Shown here: one piece after another, positions 53,026-62,237 of the stretch
Position numbering within the stretch: position 1 is the stretch's first letter
Layout: each line of letters begins with the position of its first letter
Assembly (NCBI RefSeq): GCF_001015055.1
Contig: NZ_BBWZ01000003.1
Span: 1-64,000, forward strand
Origin: Aneurinibacillus tyrosinisolvens
GTDB taxonomy: Bacteria; Bacillota; Bacilli; Aneurinibacillales; Aneurinibacillaceae
Direction of reading: 5' to 3'
DNA: 64,000 bases
Position numbers and translations under genes: made by a program
Notes under the pieces: model-generated
The model's input: the letters and a program-made list of their open reading frames with translations, nothing else
The model's database searches: none
Told to the model about the DNA's origin: nothing

Positions 53026-53250
53026 TTATCTATCTTTGTCACTTTCCATTTGGCGGGCTTGGATTGCTTCCTTCCGGAGGACCGGCTCATTCTTGCTTTT
53101 CTCGAAATCTGTTTTATCGTCATCATAAAAAGGCACCTGATTAATCATTGGCTGTTCCTGATCGTTTAATCCTTCCCGATTTGGCTGCATGGCCCGTCCT
53201 TTTGTTTTGTTTTTCTGGCCGTGTTCTGCATTATTTTGGTTTGTACCCAT
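53026..53250 (-). CDS. Small hydrophilic hypothetical protein
   Basis: 74 residues, strongly hydrophilic and Asn/Gln/Lys-rich (NQNNAEHGQKNKTKG, FYDDDKTDFEKSKNEPVL). AAGGAGG is nine bases before the start ATG 53250. The composition resembles minor spore proteins, but no named family is recognised. It probably shares a transcript with the 33-residue gene just upstream. Confidence 0.6.
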   Translation of the reverse strand: MGTNQNNAEHGQKNKTKGRAMQPNREGLNDQEQPMINQVPFYDDDKTDFEKSKNEPVLRKEAIQARQMESDKDR

Positions 53251-53268
53251 TATGCAAACCTCCTTATT

Positions 53269-53370
53269 TTAGTTAATCCGAATTGGCTTTCTGTCTCTTT
53301 TTCTGGAATATGCCCGGTACATGCCATAGGCCAGTGCTGCTAATCCTGCCGTTTTCATCCATTTTTTCAT
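53269..53370 (-). CDS. 33-residue membrane-associated mini-protein (DUF3918-like)
   Basis: MKKWMKTAGLAALAYGMYRA followed by YSRKRDRKPIRIN: a short hydrophobic helix and a very basic tail, the layout of DUF3918-type mini-proteins in Bacillales. GGAGGTG lies seven bases before ATG 53370. A longer overlapping frame on the same strand (53273-53497) lacks a ribosome site and is rejected. It ends 18 bp before the next minus-strand gene. Confidence 0.6.
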   Translation of the reverse strand: MKKWMKTAGLAALAYGMYRAYSRKRDRKPIRIN

Positions 53371-53482
53371 GCTGCACCTCCATGCTTTCTATTTCCACAG
53401 TTTCCCCTGCGGCAATCATTTTTTGTTTTATAAAGTATGGTATTCTAGTTAAGTAGGCTTCAACTTTAGGAGGACAACAACA

Positions 53483-54607
53483 TTGGATGTTAGCCAATTT
53501 TTCAAAATGTTTATGTTAAATGCCGGAGCCATTACGATTTTTTGCTACATATTCGTAAAGACTTATTACTCTCTCCTATATACCTACCGGAAGTACAGAG
53601 AATGGTGGGCCGCCGCAGGTGCGATCGCAGCTGGCGGACTGTCTATGTATTTGGGGATCGCGGAGGCTGATTTTGTCAGCTTTGATTTACGCTATGTTCC
53701 CATTGTTCTTGCCCCATTTTTTGTAAGGCGCCGATCCTCTATTTTCATTATTGCAGCAGGAATCGGATTGTTCAGACTGTGCTTCGGGCTTAATCAGGCG
53801 GCATACGCAGGAGCAGTAAACATGCTCATTATCGGGCTTGGCATGTTTTTGATTTCCAGCGTCCTGCCGCGGAAGAATAGCAATTTTTCTACTGTGGTTA
53901 TCGCACTTATCTATATTACAACAGGTAATTTGATTAATATTGTGGCCATTTCCCTGCTCGGCGTCATATCTTTCCACGTATATGCAGCCCAGATTGCGCC
54001 TATTTCCTTTTTTTTCGGTATGCTTGGCAGTGTGATTATTGCGTTTTTATTGCGTGATATGGACTTTGATATACGAATGAGAAGACAACTGCAGGAAGAA
54101 GTGCTTACAGACCCATTAACGGGAGTTTACAATTACAGGTATATTGACCAATTTTTAAACTCCTTTGACACTTCTTTTTCTAAAAGCCTGTCCGTTGCTT
54201 TTATTGACGCAGATTATTTCAAACGAATTAATGACACGTATGGCCATACAGTAGGTGACACGGTGTTAAAAACCCTGGCCCAATCGCTCGCTAGGCAAAC
54301 CGAGGGAAAAGGGCATACAGCGCGGTATGCAGGAGAGGAATTTATGCTTCTTTTCCCTGATTCAGCGCTTGAAGAAGCGTACACAATTGTGGAGAATGTC
54401 CGCCGTCACATCGAGACACTTGATATTTACACGCCCGATGGAGAAGTTGTTCCGCTTACGGTTTCCTGCGGAATTGCGGCTTATCCCGATTATCCGTTAG
54501 ACGAAGTCGTCCGTAAAGCGGACGAAGCGTTATATGAGGCAAAATCAACAGGCCGCAACCGCGTAAGTGTGGCTTCACCGATCCTTGCTCTGGACCCAAT
54601 CCTTTAA
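53483..54607 (+). CDS. Membrane-bound diguanylate cyclase (5TMR-GGDEF)
   Basis: 374 residues. An N-terminal sensor with five to six membrane helices (about residues 10-195, LytS-5TMR like) is followed by a GGDEF domain: LTDPLTGVYNYRYIDQF, AFIDADYFKRINDTYGHTVGD and the active-site loop RYAGEEFMLLF near residue 282 (AGEEF variant, catalytically permitted). ADEALYEAKSTGRNRV closes the domain. It should make c-di-GMP in response to a membrane signal. The start is TTG 53483 with AGGAGG upstream. No inhibitory RxxD site was seen. Confidence 0.9.
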   Translation: MDVSQFFKMFMLNAGAITIFCYIFVKTYYSLLYTYRKYREWWAAAGAIAAGGLSMYLGIAEADFVSFDLRYVPIVLAPFFVRRRSSIFIIAAGIGLFRLCFGLNQAAYAGAVNMLIIGLGMFLISSVLPRKNSNFSTVVIALIYITTGNLINIVAISLLGVISFHVYAAQIAPISFFFGMLGSVIIAFLLRDMDFDIRMRRQLQEEVLTDPLTGVYNYRYIDQFLNSFDTSFSKSLSVAFIDADYFKRINDTYGHTVGDTVLKTLAQSLARQTEGKGHTARYAGEEFMLLFPDSALEEAYTIVENVRRHIETLDIYTPDGEVVPLTVSCGIAAYPDYPLDEVVRKADEALYEAKSTGRNRVSVASPILALDPIL

Positions 54608-54685
54608 AGGATTTGCAAAAGCGATAGCACCCACTTTTCTATGCTCACATAGTTTATTATGTGATGGCAGATGAGGAGGCGTGCT

Positions 54686-55804
54686 ATGGAGCGACCCTAT
54701 GTTGGAATTTTGCTGAATCAGTCTATGTATCGCGGAATTCCGCAAGGAAAAACACAAACTGAAAATCTGGAATTATATGAAGAGGGCAGCCGTATGTATG
54801 GAATCAAGCCGTGCTATTTACGTCTTGAGGATCTTCATCCGGATCAGAATAAGGTGCCTGCGTACGTGAAGGAAGGGGAACGATACCGCAAAGTCCTGAT
54901 TCCCTGCCCCAGAGTCATTCACAACCGTGCACTGCATTTTTCCCGTGTCTCGAAAGAAAGAATTCGGCAACTGCTTGATCGAAACTACATTATATTTAAT
55001 TATTGGAATCGGTACAGTAAATGGTACGTTCACAGGGTTTTGAGTGAGGATCCGCATATTAGACCGCACCTTCCCTATACGGTGATGGGGACGCCTGAAA
55101 ACCTGCATATGATGATGCGGAGGTATTCTGGGCTTTTCTTAAAGCCTAACAGCGGAAGCATCGGGGTAGGAATTATGCATTTGTCAAAGAATGGAGGTAA
55201 ATGGCAGCTTTCTTACTCCAGCGTCGTTGGTGGAAAAAGAGCATGGCGTACTATGTTGTTTTCAAACCGGCTACCCGAGTATATTAGAGGGACGATAAAA
55301 AAGCGTTCCTACCAAATCCAGCAGCAGCTTCCCCTTGCCCGCTACCAAAAAAAACCGTTCGATATTCGTGTTTCAGTCCAGCGGGGGGCATCTGGAGATT
55401 GGAACATCACCGGGATGGTAGGAAAAGTCGCTGCCGCCGGGCGATTTATAAGCAACGTGGCGCAGGGGGGCAAAGTGTACCCGCTTGCTTTTCTTCTCAG
55501 GCAGTATCCATCCCTTTCAATAAAAAGGACAGAAGCTGAAATCAGTGCCTTATCGCTGCGGATTGTTGAGCGCTTGAGTGAGGTTGTGCCAGGGCTGGCG
55601 GATGTAGGCCTTGATATTGGGATAACGGCGGATGGATTTCCGATGTTTATCGAATGTAACGGGCGGGACCAGCGTTACAGTTTTCGAAATGGCCGTATGA
55701 TAGACGAATGGAAGGCCACATACTCAAATCCGATGGGATATGCAAGCTATCTGCTGCAAACGATAGAGGAGAGAAGCGAATCAGAGCCTGTTATTCAAAA
55801 ATAA
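54686..55804 (+). CDS. YheC/YheD-family ATP-grasp protein, spore-coat associated
   Basis: 372 residues. The N-terminal YheC-type region (VGILLNQSMYRGIPQGKT, YNRxxHNR-like PRVIHNRALH) precedes an ATP-grasp fold: FLKPNSGSIGVGIMHL, FDIRVSVQRGASGDW, TGMVGKVAA and VGLDIGITADGFPMFIECNGRD with the Mg ligands. ATG 54686 has GAGGAGG upstream. Family members YheC/D affect endospore coat assembly and may ligate amino acids; the substrate is not known. A perfect terminator follows. Confidence 0.88.
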   Translation: MERPYVGILLNQSMYRGIPQGKTQTENLELYEEGSRMYGIKPCYLRLEDLHPDQNKVPAYVKEGERYRKVLIPCPRVIHNRALHFSRVSKERIRQLLDRNYIIFNYWNRYSKWYVHRVLSEDPHIRPHLPYTVMGTPENLHMMMRRYSGLFLKPNSGSIGVGIMHLSKNGGKWQLSYSSVVGGKRAWRTMLFSNRLPEYIRGTIKKRSYQIQQQLPLARYQKKPFDIRVSVQRGASGDWNITGMVGKVAAAGRFISNVAQGGKVYPLAFLLRQYPSLSIKRTEAEISALSLRIVERLSEVVPGLADVGLDIGITADGFPMFIECNGRDQRYSFRNGRMIDEWKATYSNPMGYASYLLQTIEERSESEPVIQK

Positions 55805-55807
55805 TGG

Positions 55808-55847
55808 GAAACAGGGGCAGTGCTCTTCGGCACTGCCCCTGTTTCTT
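55808..55847. terminator. Strong terminator
   Basis: Perfect 16-bp stem GAAACAGGGGCAGTGC / GCACTGCCCCTGTTTC with a 6-nt loop, between the convergent yheCD-like and gerM-like genes. Confidence 0.92.
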
Positions 55848-55885
55848 TGTGTATTGTGTATAAGAAAATTGGTACTGTATCGTGA

Positions 55886-56521
55886 TTATTCCGCTTCTTT
55901 TAGCTCACTTAACTTCATAGGTTCGATTGGCTGGGTTGTATCCATATGGCCAAGAATCGTGTCGGTCTCTTTTCCGTCAACTTCGATTTTTGTATTCTTA
56001 TAGCCAAACTGGCCTAGAATTGTAGCGATTTCCTGCAGCATAAATTCCTCTCCGGAGGAGCCGAGGTTGGCATTTTTAACTTCAGAGGATAGGCTTACGA
56101 CCGCCGTAGCGCCTTCTTTTTTAATCGACTGGATTTTTACACTTTCCGGCAGGATCGGAATGAGTTTTTTGCTTTTGGGCCCTTTTTGCCACTGTTTAAG
56201 AGCCAGCATTGGTAAATCTTTTTCATCTTCATATTGAATGGCATGCGTTTCTTTGTACTGGTCCATCAGGTTATCGTCACTAAACACAAGAACGACTTCT
56301 TTTGCTTTTGCGGCATTTTTCGGCTGCTCCGCCGGCTGTGCTTGCGTTTGATCCTGCGGCTGGGTTTGCTGGGGCTGTTGTGAATTCGTATTGTTCTGCT
56401 GCGCTGTTACCCCCTGATTATTATCGGCCGGAGCCGGATTGGTGCTTTGTGTAGGAGTCGAGCATCCTGCGACGGTGAGCAGCATAAGCGCCATCACAGG
56501 TATCACGCGTGGAAAACGCAT
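55886..56521 (-). CDS. GerM-domain lipoprotein
   Basis: 211 residues. Signal peptide and lipobox TVAGC (Cys 20), then a long Gln/Asn/Pro linker (about residues 25-70) and one GerMN domain: VVLVFSDDNLMDQYKETHAI, LPILPESVKIQSIKKEGATAVV and LQEIATILGQFGYKNTKIEV. B. subtilis GerM has two such domains and stabilises the feeding-tube complex in sporulation; this copy has one. ATG 56521 is chosen, since ATG 56530 abuts AGAGAGGA. It is exported and membrane-anchored. Confidence 0.82.
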   Translation of the reverse strand: MRFPRVIPVMALMLLTVAGCSTPTQSTNPAPADNNQGVTAQQNNTNSQQPQQTQPQDQTQAQPAEQPKNAAKAKEVVLVFSDDNLMDQYKETHAIQYEDEKDLPMLALKQWQKGPKSKKLIPILPESVKIQSIKKEGATAVVSLSSEVKNANLGSSGEEFMLQEIATILGQFGYKNTKIEVDGKETDTILGHMDTTQPIEPMKLSELKEAE

Positions 56522-56694
56522 CGTAATCATTCCTCTCTAAAAATTAAATCAATCTCTATTCTTGCATAATATGGCAGGAGAAAAAACCTTCGGAAGTCCT
56601 AATCTGCTTTCATTATAGTAGATTTGGAGAGGAAACAGGGGTAAAATAAATAAATAATATAGATATAAATATAGATAAAGTAGGAGGCGGGAAG

Positions 56695-57366
56695 GTGGAG
56701 ATTGAATCCGTACTATCTTTGGTTAAATCAATAAACCGGGCATTTCCCCCGGATGCTTCGATTGCGATTGCCGATCAGTCAAAATTTGTTTACTATCAGC
56801 CCAGCCTGAGGATTGATTTAAAAATCAAACCGGGCGATACGATACAGGAAGGGACATTAACCCGTCAGGCACTGGAGCGGGGAGCCGACGTGTCAAAATA
56901 TGTTGATGAAACGGTTTTTGGTGTCCCCTATTATGCAACAAGTACACTCATTATCGATCGGAATGGAACGGAAGGATGCATCACGACGATTTTTCCTCCG
57001 GGGCATAGGGGAGACGAAGCCCGGCCCCTGCGTCATCAATTTTTAATCGGGAAAGGCGAGGACCGGTGGATTCCGATTCCTTTTCATGAAATCTTTTTTA
57101 TCGAATCGCAAAACGGGAAGACGTTTCTTCATACAGAACGCGGTGTTTATATGAATAAATACAGCTTGCTGGAATTGGAGAGCGTCCTTCCTTTTGACCG
57201 GTTTATCCGCTGTCATAGAGCTTATTTGGTGAATGTTGGCGCCATCTTAGAAATCCATCCGGACTTTCACTCTACCTTTGTCATTATTACGGCGGACGAG
57301 AAGCGGAGCCGCGTGCCGGTAAGTCAGAAATACGCAAGTTCTTTTCGACGGTTCATGGGCTTTTAG
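56695..57366 (+). CDS. LytTR-domain transcriptional regulator
   Basis: 223 residues. The N-terminal half has a PAS-like sensory texture (IAIADQSKFVYYQPSLRIDL, DETVFGVPYYATSTLIIDRN). The C-terminal LytTR DNA-binding domain holds IPFHEIFFIESQNGKTFLHT, SLLELESVLPFDRFIRCHRAYLVN and RVPVSQKYA. There is no receiver domain, so it is not a classical response regulator. The start is GTG 56695 with AGGAGGCGG upstream. It lies 185 bp before the CoA-transferase gene, whose promoter contains a direct repeat at LytTR-like spacing, so it probably controls that gene. Confidence 0.85.
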   Translation: MEIESVLSLVKSINRAFPPDASIAIADQSKFVYYQPSLRIDLKIKPGDTIQEGTLTRQALERGADVSKYVDETVFGVPYYATSTLIIDRNGTEGCITTIFPPGHRGDEARPLRHQFLIGKGEDRWIPIPFHEIFFIESQNGKTFLHTERGVYMNKYSLLELESVLPFDRFIRCHRAYLVNVGAILEIHPDFHSTFVIITADEKRSRVPVSQKYASSFRRFMGF

Positions 57367-57398
57367 GGAGGGGGCAGCAGCCCGCCTCCTTTTTTGTT
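57366..57398 (+). terminator. Terminator after the LytTR gene
   Basis: GGAGGgGGC / GCCcGCCTCC stem followed by TTTTTTG, overlapping the stop codon region. Confidence 0.7.
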
Positions 57399-57431
57399 GT
57401 TGTTTAATGTAAGGGCTTACCTTTCGAAAAT

Positions 57432-57466
57432 GCTGTTTTATCCCTGATTTTTCTGCTTTATCGGGA
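57432..57466. promoter_or_regulatory. Candidate LytTR-binding direct repeats
   Basis: CTGTTTTATC (57433) and CTGCTTTATC (57453), start-to-start 20 bp, about two helical turns, 87-119 bp before the CoA-transferase start. LytTR dimers bind such direct repeats. Confidence 0.4.
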
Positions 57467-57551
57467 TTTAAAGGATGTGGGAAACATGTCATGATATTGT
57501 CATAATTATAAAAGTTTAATAAAGACAAGATATGGTCGGGAGGTTGTTTGC

Positions 57552-59072
57552 ATGTTATCCAGACGTTTACGAGATAAAAGATTAGAGAATCGGATTGTAT
57601 CAGCGGAAGAGGCGGCAGCCTGGATTAAAGACGGCATGACGCTTGGGCTTAGCGGTTTCACGCAGGCGGGGGATGCAAAGGCGGTGCCGCGGGCGCTTGT
57701 TGACCGCGTTAAAAAAGAAAATATACAACTTAAAGTGAACGTCTATACAGGGGCTTCCTTAGGATCAGAAATTGACGGCCTTATGGCGGAAGCGGGTATT
57801 ATTAACAGACGCCTTCCTTTCCAGGCAGAGAAGAGAATGCGCGGAAAAATCAATCAGGGAGAAATCTTATATACGGACCAGCACTTATCCCACACTGCTG
57901 AACTCGTTCGTTCCGATGTATTGCTCCCTATTGATATTGCAATCGTGGAAGCGGTTGCAATTACGGAAGAGGGCGAGCTTGTTTTAAGCACGTCTGTTGG
58001 TAACACGACTGTGTTTGTGGAGAAGGCGAAAGAAGTAATCATTGAGTTAAATCTTGCTCAACCGGAAGCGTTTGAAGGTGTTCATGATTTGTATTTTCCG
58101 GGTCCACAGGGGGAACGCGGCCCCATCCCACTGCAAAAAGTTGATCAGAAAATTGGAAGCCAGACACTATCTGTTCCGGCGGAGAAAATTAAAGGAATTG
58201 TCATAACAGAAGAAAAGGACGTTACGTCGTCCATTGTTCCGCCTGATGAAGAAACGGCGATGATGGCTAAGCACCTTATCGGCTTTTTGCGTAACGAGGT
58301 TAAAGCGGGCAAGCTTACTAACAAACTCGCTCCTTTACAGTCAGGAATCGGTTCCATTGCAAATGCGGTATTACACGGGTTTCTCGATTCCGAGTTTACT
58401 GATTTAGAGGTATACTCTGAAGTGCTGCAAGATGCAGTGTTTGACCTGCTTGATGCTGGTAAAGTACGGTTCGCTTCCGGATGCTCCATTATCCTGTCGC
58501 CGGGCAAAATGAAGAGCGTCCTGCCTAATTTTGAGAAATATCGGGAACAGATTATCCTTCGTCCGCAGGAAATTACAAACCACCCGGAAATTATTCGCAG
58601 GCTTGGCTTAATCGCAATTAACACAGCGCTTGAAGTTGATATATATGGGAATGTGAATTCTACGCATGTCATGGGTTCAAATATGATGAACGGAATCGGC
58701 GGTTCCGGTGATTTTGCGCGGAACGCAAGGCTTGGAATTTTTGTAACGAAATCGATTGCCAAGAACGGAAACATTTCTAGCGTAGTGCCGTTTATCTCTC
58801 ACGTCGATCATACGGAGCACGATGTGGATGTGATTGTGACAGAGCAAGGGATTGCTGATTTACGCGGCCTTGCACCGCGTGAACGCGCGGCGCTCATTAT
58901 TAACAAGTGTGCCCACCCTTCGTATCGCCAGCAGCTGATGGAGTATTTTGAGGAGGCGTGCCAGCGAGGCGGACAAACGCCGCATGTACTTGAGAAAGCC
59001 CTTTCCTGGCATATCCAGTATGAAAAGGAAGGCACGATGCTTCAAAAACAGACGAGCTATTTAGGAGTATAA
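57552..59072 (+). CDS. Acetyl-CoA hydrolase/transferase (succinyl-CoA:acetate CoA-transferase type)
   Basis: 506 residues. MTLGLSGFTQAGDAKAVPRALVDR opens the first half. The catalytic Glu lies in LEVYSEVLQDAVFDLLDAGK; VDIYGNVNSTHVMGSNMMNGIGGSGDFARNA, VDHTEHDVDVIVTEQGIADLRGLAPRERA follow. This is the Cat1/AarC/Ach1 family, moving CoA between acetyl-, succinyl- or propionyl-CoA and a free acid via a glutamyl-CoA thioester. GGGAGG precedes ATG 57552. It is likely regulated by the upstream LytTR protein. The physiological acid pair is not decided by sequence. Confidence 0.92.
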   Translation: MLSRRLRDKRLENRIVSAEEAAAWIKDGMTLGLSGFTQAGDAKAVPRALVDRVKKENIQLKVNVYTGASLGSEIDGLMAEAGIINRRLPFQAEKRMRGKINQGEILYTDQHLSHTAELVRSDVLLPIDIAIVEAVAITEEGELVLSTSVGNTTVFVEKAKEVIIELNLAQPEAFEGVHDLYFPGPQGERGPIPLQKVDQKIGSQTLSVPAEKIKGIVITEEKDVTSSIVPPDEETAMMAKHLIGFLRNEVKAGKLTNKLAPLQSGIGSIANAVLHGFLDSEFTDLEVYSEVLQDAVFDLLDAGKVRFASGCSIILSPGKMKSVLPNFEKYREQIILRPQEITNHPEIIRRLGLIAINTALEVDIYGNVNSTHVMGSNMMNGIGGSGDFARNARLGIFVTKSIAKNGNISSVVPFISHVDHTEHDVDVIVTEQGIADLRGLAPRERAALIINKCAHPSYRQQLMEYFEEACQRGGQTPHVLEKALSWHIQYEKEGTMLQKQTSYLGV

Positions 59073-59078
59073 TGAGTG

Positions 59079-59104
59079 ACCCTGCCGGACGGCAGGGTTT
59101 TTTC
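59079..59104 (+). terminator. Terminator after the CoA-transferase
   Basis: CCCTGCC / GGCAGGG stem with loop GGAC, then TTTTTTC. Confidence 0.85.
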
Positions 59105-59193
59105 TTTCTTGAACCGATGTTTAGCTGTTTTCCTTTACGGATGTTTCCTGTATAGTTGAAGGGATGCAAGCTTTCATAGGAGTTAGATATACA

Positions 59194-61305
59194 ATGACAG
59201 AAAATAGAGAAGAAATCGAAGGAATTGGCCATGTTCCCCGCGGCGCGGGCCAGGCGGGAATTCCGCGCGCCGGTATCGCAGCCGATCTTACATCGGAACA
59301 ACTGGTGCATGATGATGAGGCCGACGCCTTCTTCTTTCGCACCCTTGAGAAGAGAAACATCCGATTGAACGGTTCGCAAATTGACGCCGTTCGCTCCGTT
59401 GACGGCCCGGTTTTAATTAATGCGGGCGCGGGGAGCGGCAAGACGACTGTGCTCACGTGCCGAACCGCCTATCTTCTGCTCGTTAAACGGGTGCCTGCGA
59501 AGAATATTGTACTTGTCACGTTTACCCGGCAGGCGGCAAAGCAAATGAAGGACCGGCTTTTAATGATTCCGGGGATAAGCGAAGCGATGGTCCGGCAGAT
59601 GATTATCGGAACGTTCCACTCCCTTGCCCGGACGATTTATTTTCATAAACTGGCGGAACCTCCCCGCATTATGAGCGAGAAACAGAAGGAATTCCTCATT
59701 GGGCAGATTACAAAAGAAATGGCGCTTGGGGAGCAGTACGAACCGGAAACACTGCTTGCCTTGCTTGCCCACCTTAAGAATCATTTGCTTATTGCAGGGG
59801 AAGAATGGGAAACAGAAGAAGTAGAGGGGCTAAAGGACGATGCCAGGCGTGTACTGCGCAAGTATGAGGCCTATAAACGAGCGAACCATTTAATCGATTA
59901 TGAAGATTTAATTACAGGGTGCATTGAAACACTTGAGAAATATCCGGAATACCTCGCTGCCCTGCACCGGCGCATGGGCTACATACTGGTTGACGAATAC
60001 CAGGATACAAACCATGCGCAATACCGGATGGTCCACATGCTGTCTTTGGAGTCGAATTTGTGCGTCGTAGGTGACCCGGATCAGGCCATTTATGGATGGC
60101 GCGGAGCGGATCCGTCGATTATTCTCCGGTTCCCGGATGAACACCCGGGCTGCAGCCGGATAACGCTTGATATTAATTATCGTTCACCTTCCGGGGTGGT
60201 TGGACTTGGAAATGAGGTCATTAAGCACAATAAAAACCGTTTTGAAAAGGAACTAAAGGTGCTGGACGGAGAAAAGAAGCTTCCGCTGTACTGGAATCCC
60301 CGCTCGGTTGAAAGAGAGGCGGAGGACGTTCTCGCACTCATCCGCGAGCTATCGAAGGAGTATGATTACCATAACATTGCCATCCTGTACAGAACGCACA
60401 GTACCGCGCGGACTCTATACGAAAAGCTTCTCATGAATGACATTCCATTTACGACGCACCGGGACGAGCCTACCTTTTATGAACTGGCTACCATCCGGCC
60501 GGTCATTGATTTTATGAAGCTATCGGTCGATCCGTACAATGAACAGGCACTTGAAAGCATTCTTCCGTGTCTTTATATCAGTAAAGCGCGTTACTTAAAG
60601 GAAATTCAAATTATAGCGATTCAAAAAGGAGTTTCGTACCTGGATGCCATAGAGTATCTGGATGCGCTCCCTTCCTTTCAAAGACGAAGAGTGAAAGAAC
60701 AAATCTCCTGGCTGAAAAGCATTGGCCGTCTCTCCCCGCTGCAGGCGATAAAAGAAATCCGGAACGACGCAGGCGGCGGCTATGATAAGTTTCTGGGAAG
60801 CGAGCAGAACGGAGCCGTAACGTATCACAAAGAGCTTTTGCGGGATGATTTGTATGAGCTCGAAGAAGCAGTAAAGCCGTACAAAACGGTTCCGGAATTT
60901 CTTGCTTATGTACAGAAGATTATTGTCGAGAAAGAAATGCGCCGGCAGAGCAAGCAGCAGGTACAGGATGGGGTTGTTCTACAGACGATCCACAGCGCCA
61001 AAGGCCTGGAATATCCGGTCGTCATCCTCATCGGGGCGATTGACGGGGTCCTGCCGCATAGCATTGCGGTTACGCCAGAAGACAAGCCTGATTTCTGGCT
61101 TCATAAACCCCAGGATAACAAGCTTGAGGAGGCAATGGAAGAGGAGCGAAGGCTTTGCTATGTAGCGGTGACACGCGCGAAAAAGCAACTGTATGTCAGT
61201 TCGCCGCAATTTTTTCGCGGAAAACCCGTAGCGATCTCGCCGTTTATCCTTGATGCTTTTCGCCCCCAGCCGGAAACGTCGTCCCGTTTGTCGAATGCCA
61301 AATAA
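59194..61305 (+). CDS. UvrD/PcrA-like superfamily 1A DNA helicase (YjcD type)
   Basis: 703 residues. SF1 motifs in order: LNGSQIDAVRSVDGPVLINAGAGSGKTT (Q and I, Walker A near residue 80), FTRQAAKQMKDRL (Ia), YILVDEYQDTNHAQ (II), VGDPDQAIYGWRGA (III), YRSPSGVVGLGNEVI (IV), VVLQTIHSAKGLEYPVVILIG (V) and EERRLCYVAVTRAKKQL (VI). An N-terminal extension of about 50 residues is unconserved. It probably unwinds 3'-to-5' in repair; it is distinct from PcrA because the C-terminal Tudor domain is absent. ATG 59194 has AGGAG upstream. Confidence 0.9.
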   Translation: MTENREEIEGIGHVPRGAGQAGIPRAGIAADLTSEQLVHDDEADAFFFRTLEKRNIRLNGSQIDAVRSVDGPVLINAGAGSGKTTVLTCRTAYLLLVKRVPAKNIVLVTFTRQAAKQMKDRLLMIPGISEAMVRQMIIGTFHSLARTIYFHKLAEPPRIMSEKQKEFLIGQITKEMALGEQYEPETLLALLAHLKNHLLIAGEEWETEEVEGLKDDARRVLRKYEAYKRANHLIDYEDLITGCIETLEKYPEYLAALHRRMGYILVDEYQDTNHAQYRMVHMLSLESNLCVVGDPDQAIYGWRGADPSIILRFPDEHPGCSRITLDINYRSPSGVVGLGNEVIKHNKNRFEKELKVLDGEKKLPLYWNPRSVEREAEDVLALIRELSKEYDYHNIAILYRTHSTARTLYEKLLMNDIPFTTHRDEPTFYELATIRPVIDFMKLSVDPYNEQALESILPCLYISKARYLKEIQIIAIQKGVSYLDAIEYLDALPSFQRRRVKEQISWLKSIGRLSPLQAIKEIRNDAGGGYDKFLGSEQNGAVTYHKELLRDDLYELEEAVKPYKTVPEFLAYVQKIIVEKEMRRQSKQQVQDGVVLQTIHSAKGLEYPVVILIGAIDGVLPHSIAVTPEDKPDFWLHKPQDNKLEEAMEEERRLCYVAVTRAKKQLYVSSPQFFRGKPVAISPFILDAFRPQPETSSRLSNAK

Positions 61306-61326
61306 ATACGTAGGAGGAAGGGCAGG

Positions 61327-62187
61327 ATGAGCCTAGAAGCAGGCACGAAAGTGCAGATGAAAGTAGAACGGAAAGCACCGTTCGGTTATTTTTTATCGAG
61401 TGGAGACACGGATGTGCTCCTCCACGAGAGCGATACAGAAGGGGAAGTGGAAATCGGTGATACAATTGATGTGTACTTGTATCACGATCACCAGGACCGG
61501 TTAGCCGCAACCCAGCATACGCCGCATGTACTGCTCGGTGAGTTTTCCTGGCTTGAAGTTGTCGACATCCACCCGAGAATGGGGGCTTTCTTAAACAACG
61601 GAATGCGCAAAGATCTTCTTTTGCCGGCAGATCAGCTTCCCGAAATAAAAGACAAGTGGCCGCGCGCCGGGGACCGGGTATACGTCCAGCTCGAACACGA
61701 TAAGCAGGGCCGCATGCTTGCCGTGCTGGGGAAAGAGGAGGATTTCGAGGAGATCACCCACCCTGCACCTGCTGACCTGTTTAATCAGGATGTCACGGGA
61801 TATGTATATAAAATTATAAAAATCGGCGCTTTTTTGCTGACGGAAGGGCAGCACCTCGGCTTTCTCCACAAAGACGAAACGACGGAACCGCTTCGCGTGG
61901 GCCAGAAGGTAACTGCACGTGTTTCGCGGGTCCGGGAAGACGGGCGAATAAATCTGACGATGAAGCAGCGCAAGGAAGTGAGCTACAGCCAGGATGCGGA
62001 AACGATTTACGTGTACTTGCAAAACCGAAACGGACGGATGCCTTATACGGATAAAACAGAGCCGGATATTATTAAGCAGAAATTCGGGATTAGCAAGGCC
62101 GCATTTAAGCGGGCGCTCGGAAAGCTGATGAAAGAGAAAAAAGTATACCAGGAAGATGGCTGGACGATTATTACTGAGAATAAATAA
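61327..62187 (+). CDS. cvfB: S1-domain RNA-binding protein CvfB (YitL)
   Basis: 286 residues with three S1-type folds and a C-terminal winged helix. VERKAPFGYFLSSGDTDVLL, LEVVDIHPRMGAFLNNGMRKDLLLP, VTGYVYKIIKIGAFLLTEGQHLGFLH and the wHTH IIKQKFGISKAAFKRALGKLMKEKKV match CvfB/YitL. In Staphylococcus it binds RNA and affects virulence gene expression. TAGGAGGA precedes ATG 61327. It follows the helicase by 21 bp and could be co-transcribed with it. A strong terminator ends the unit. Confidence 0.92.
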   Translation: MSLEAGTKVQMKVERKAPFGYFLSSGDTDVLLHESDTEGEVEIGDTIDVYLYHDHQDRLAATQHTPHVLLGEFSWLEVVDIHPRMGAFLNNGMRKDLLLPADQLPEIKDKWPRAGDRVYVQLEHDKQGRMLAVLGKEEDFEEITHPAPADLFNQDVTGYVYKIIKIGAFLLTEGQHLGFLHKDETTEPLRVGQKVTARVSRVREDGRINLTMKQRKEVSYSQDAETIYVYLQNRNGRMPYTDKTEPDIIKQKFGISKAAFKRALGKLMKEKKVYQEDGWTIITENK

Positions 62188-62193
62188 AAGAGA

Positions 62194-62237
62194 AGCACCC
62201 ATCTGCACAGTTCAAGTGTGCAGATGGGTGCTTTTTT
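62194..62237 (+). terminator. Strong terminator after cvfB
   Basis: Perfect 16-bp stem AGCACCCATCTGCACA / TGTGCAGATGGGTGCT, then TTTTTTAA. Confidence 0.93.

Noticed and set aside
53273..53497. 74-residue minus-strand frame
   Set aside because: No ribosome site. Within it, in another frame, ATG 53370 has a strong GGAGGTG and gives a compact mini-protein; the longer frame also covers the upstream region of the GGDEF gene.
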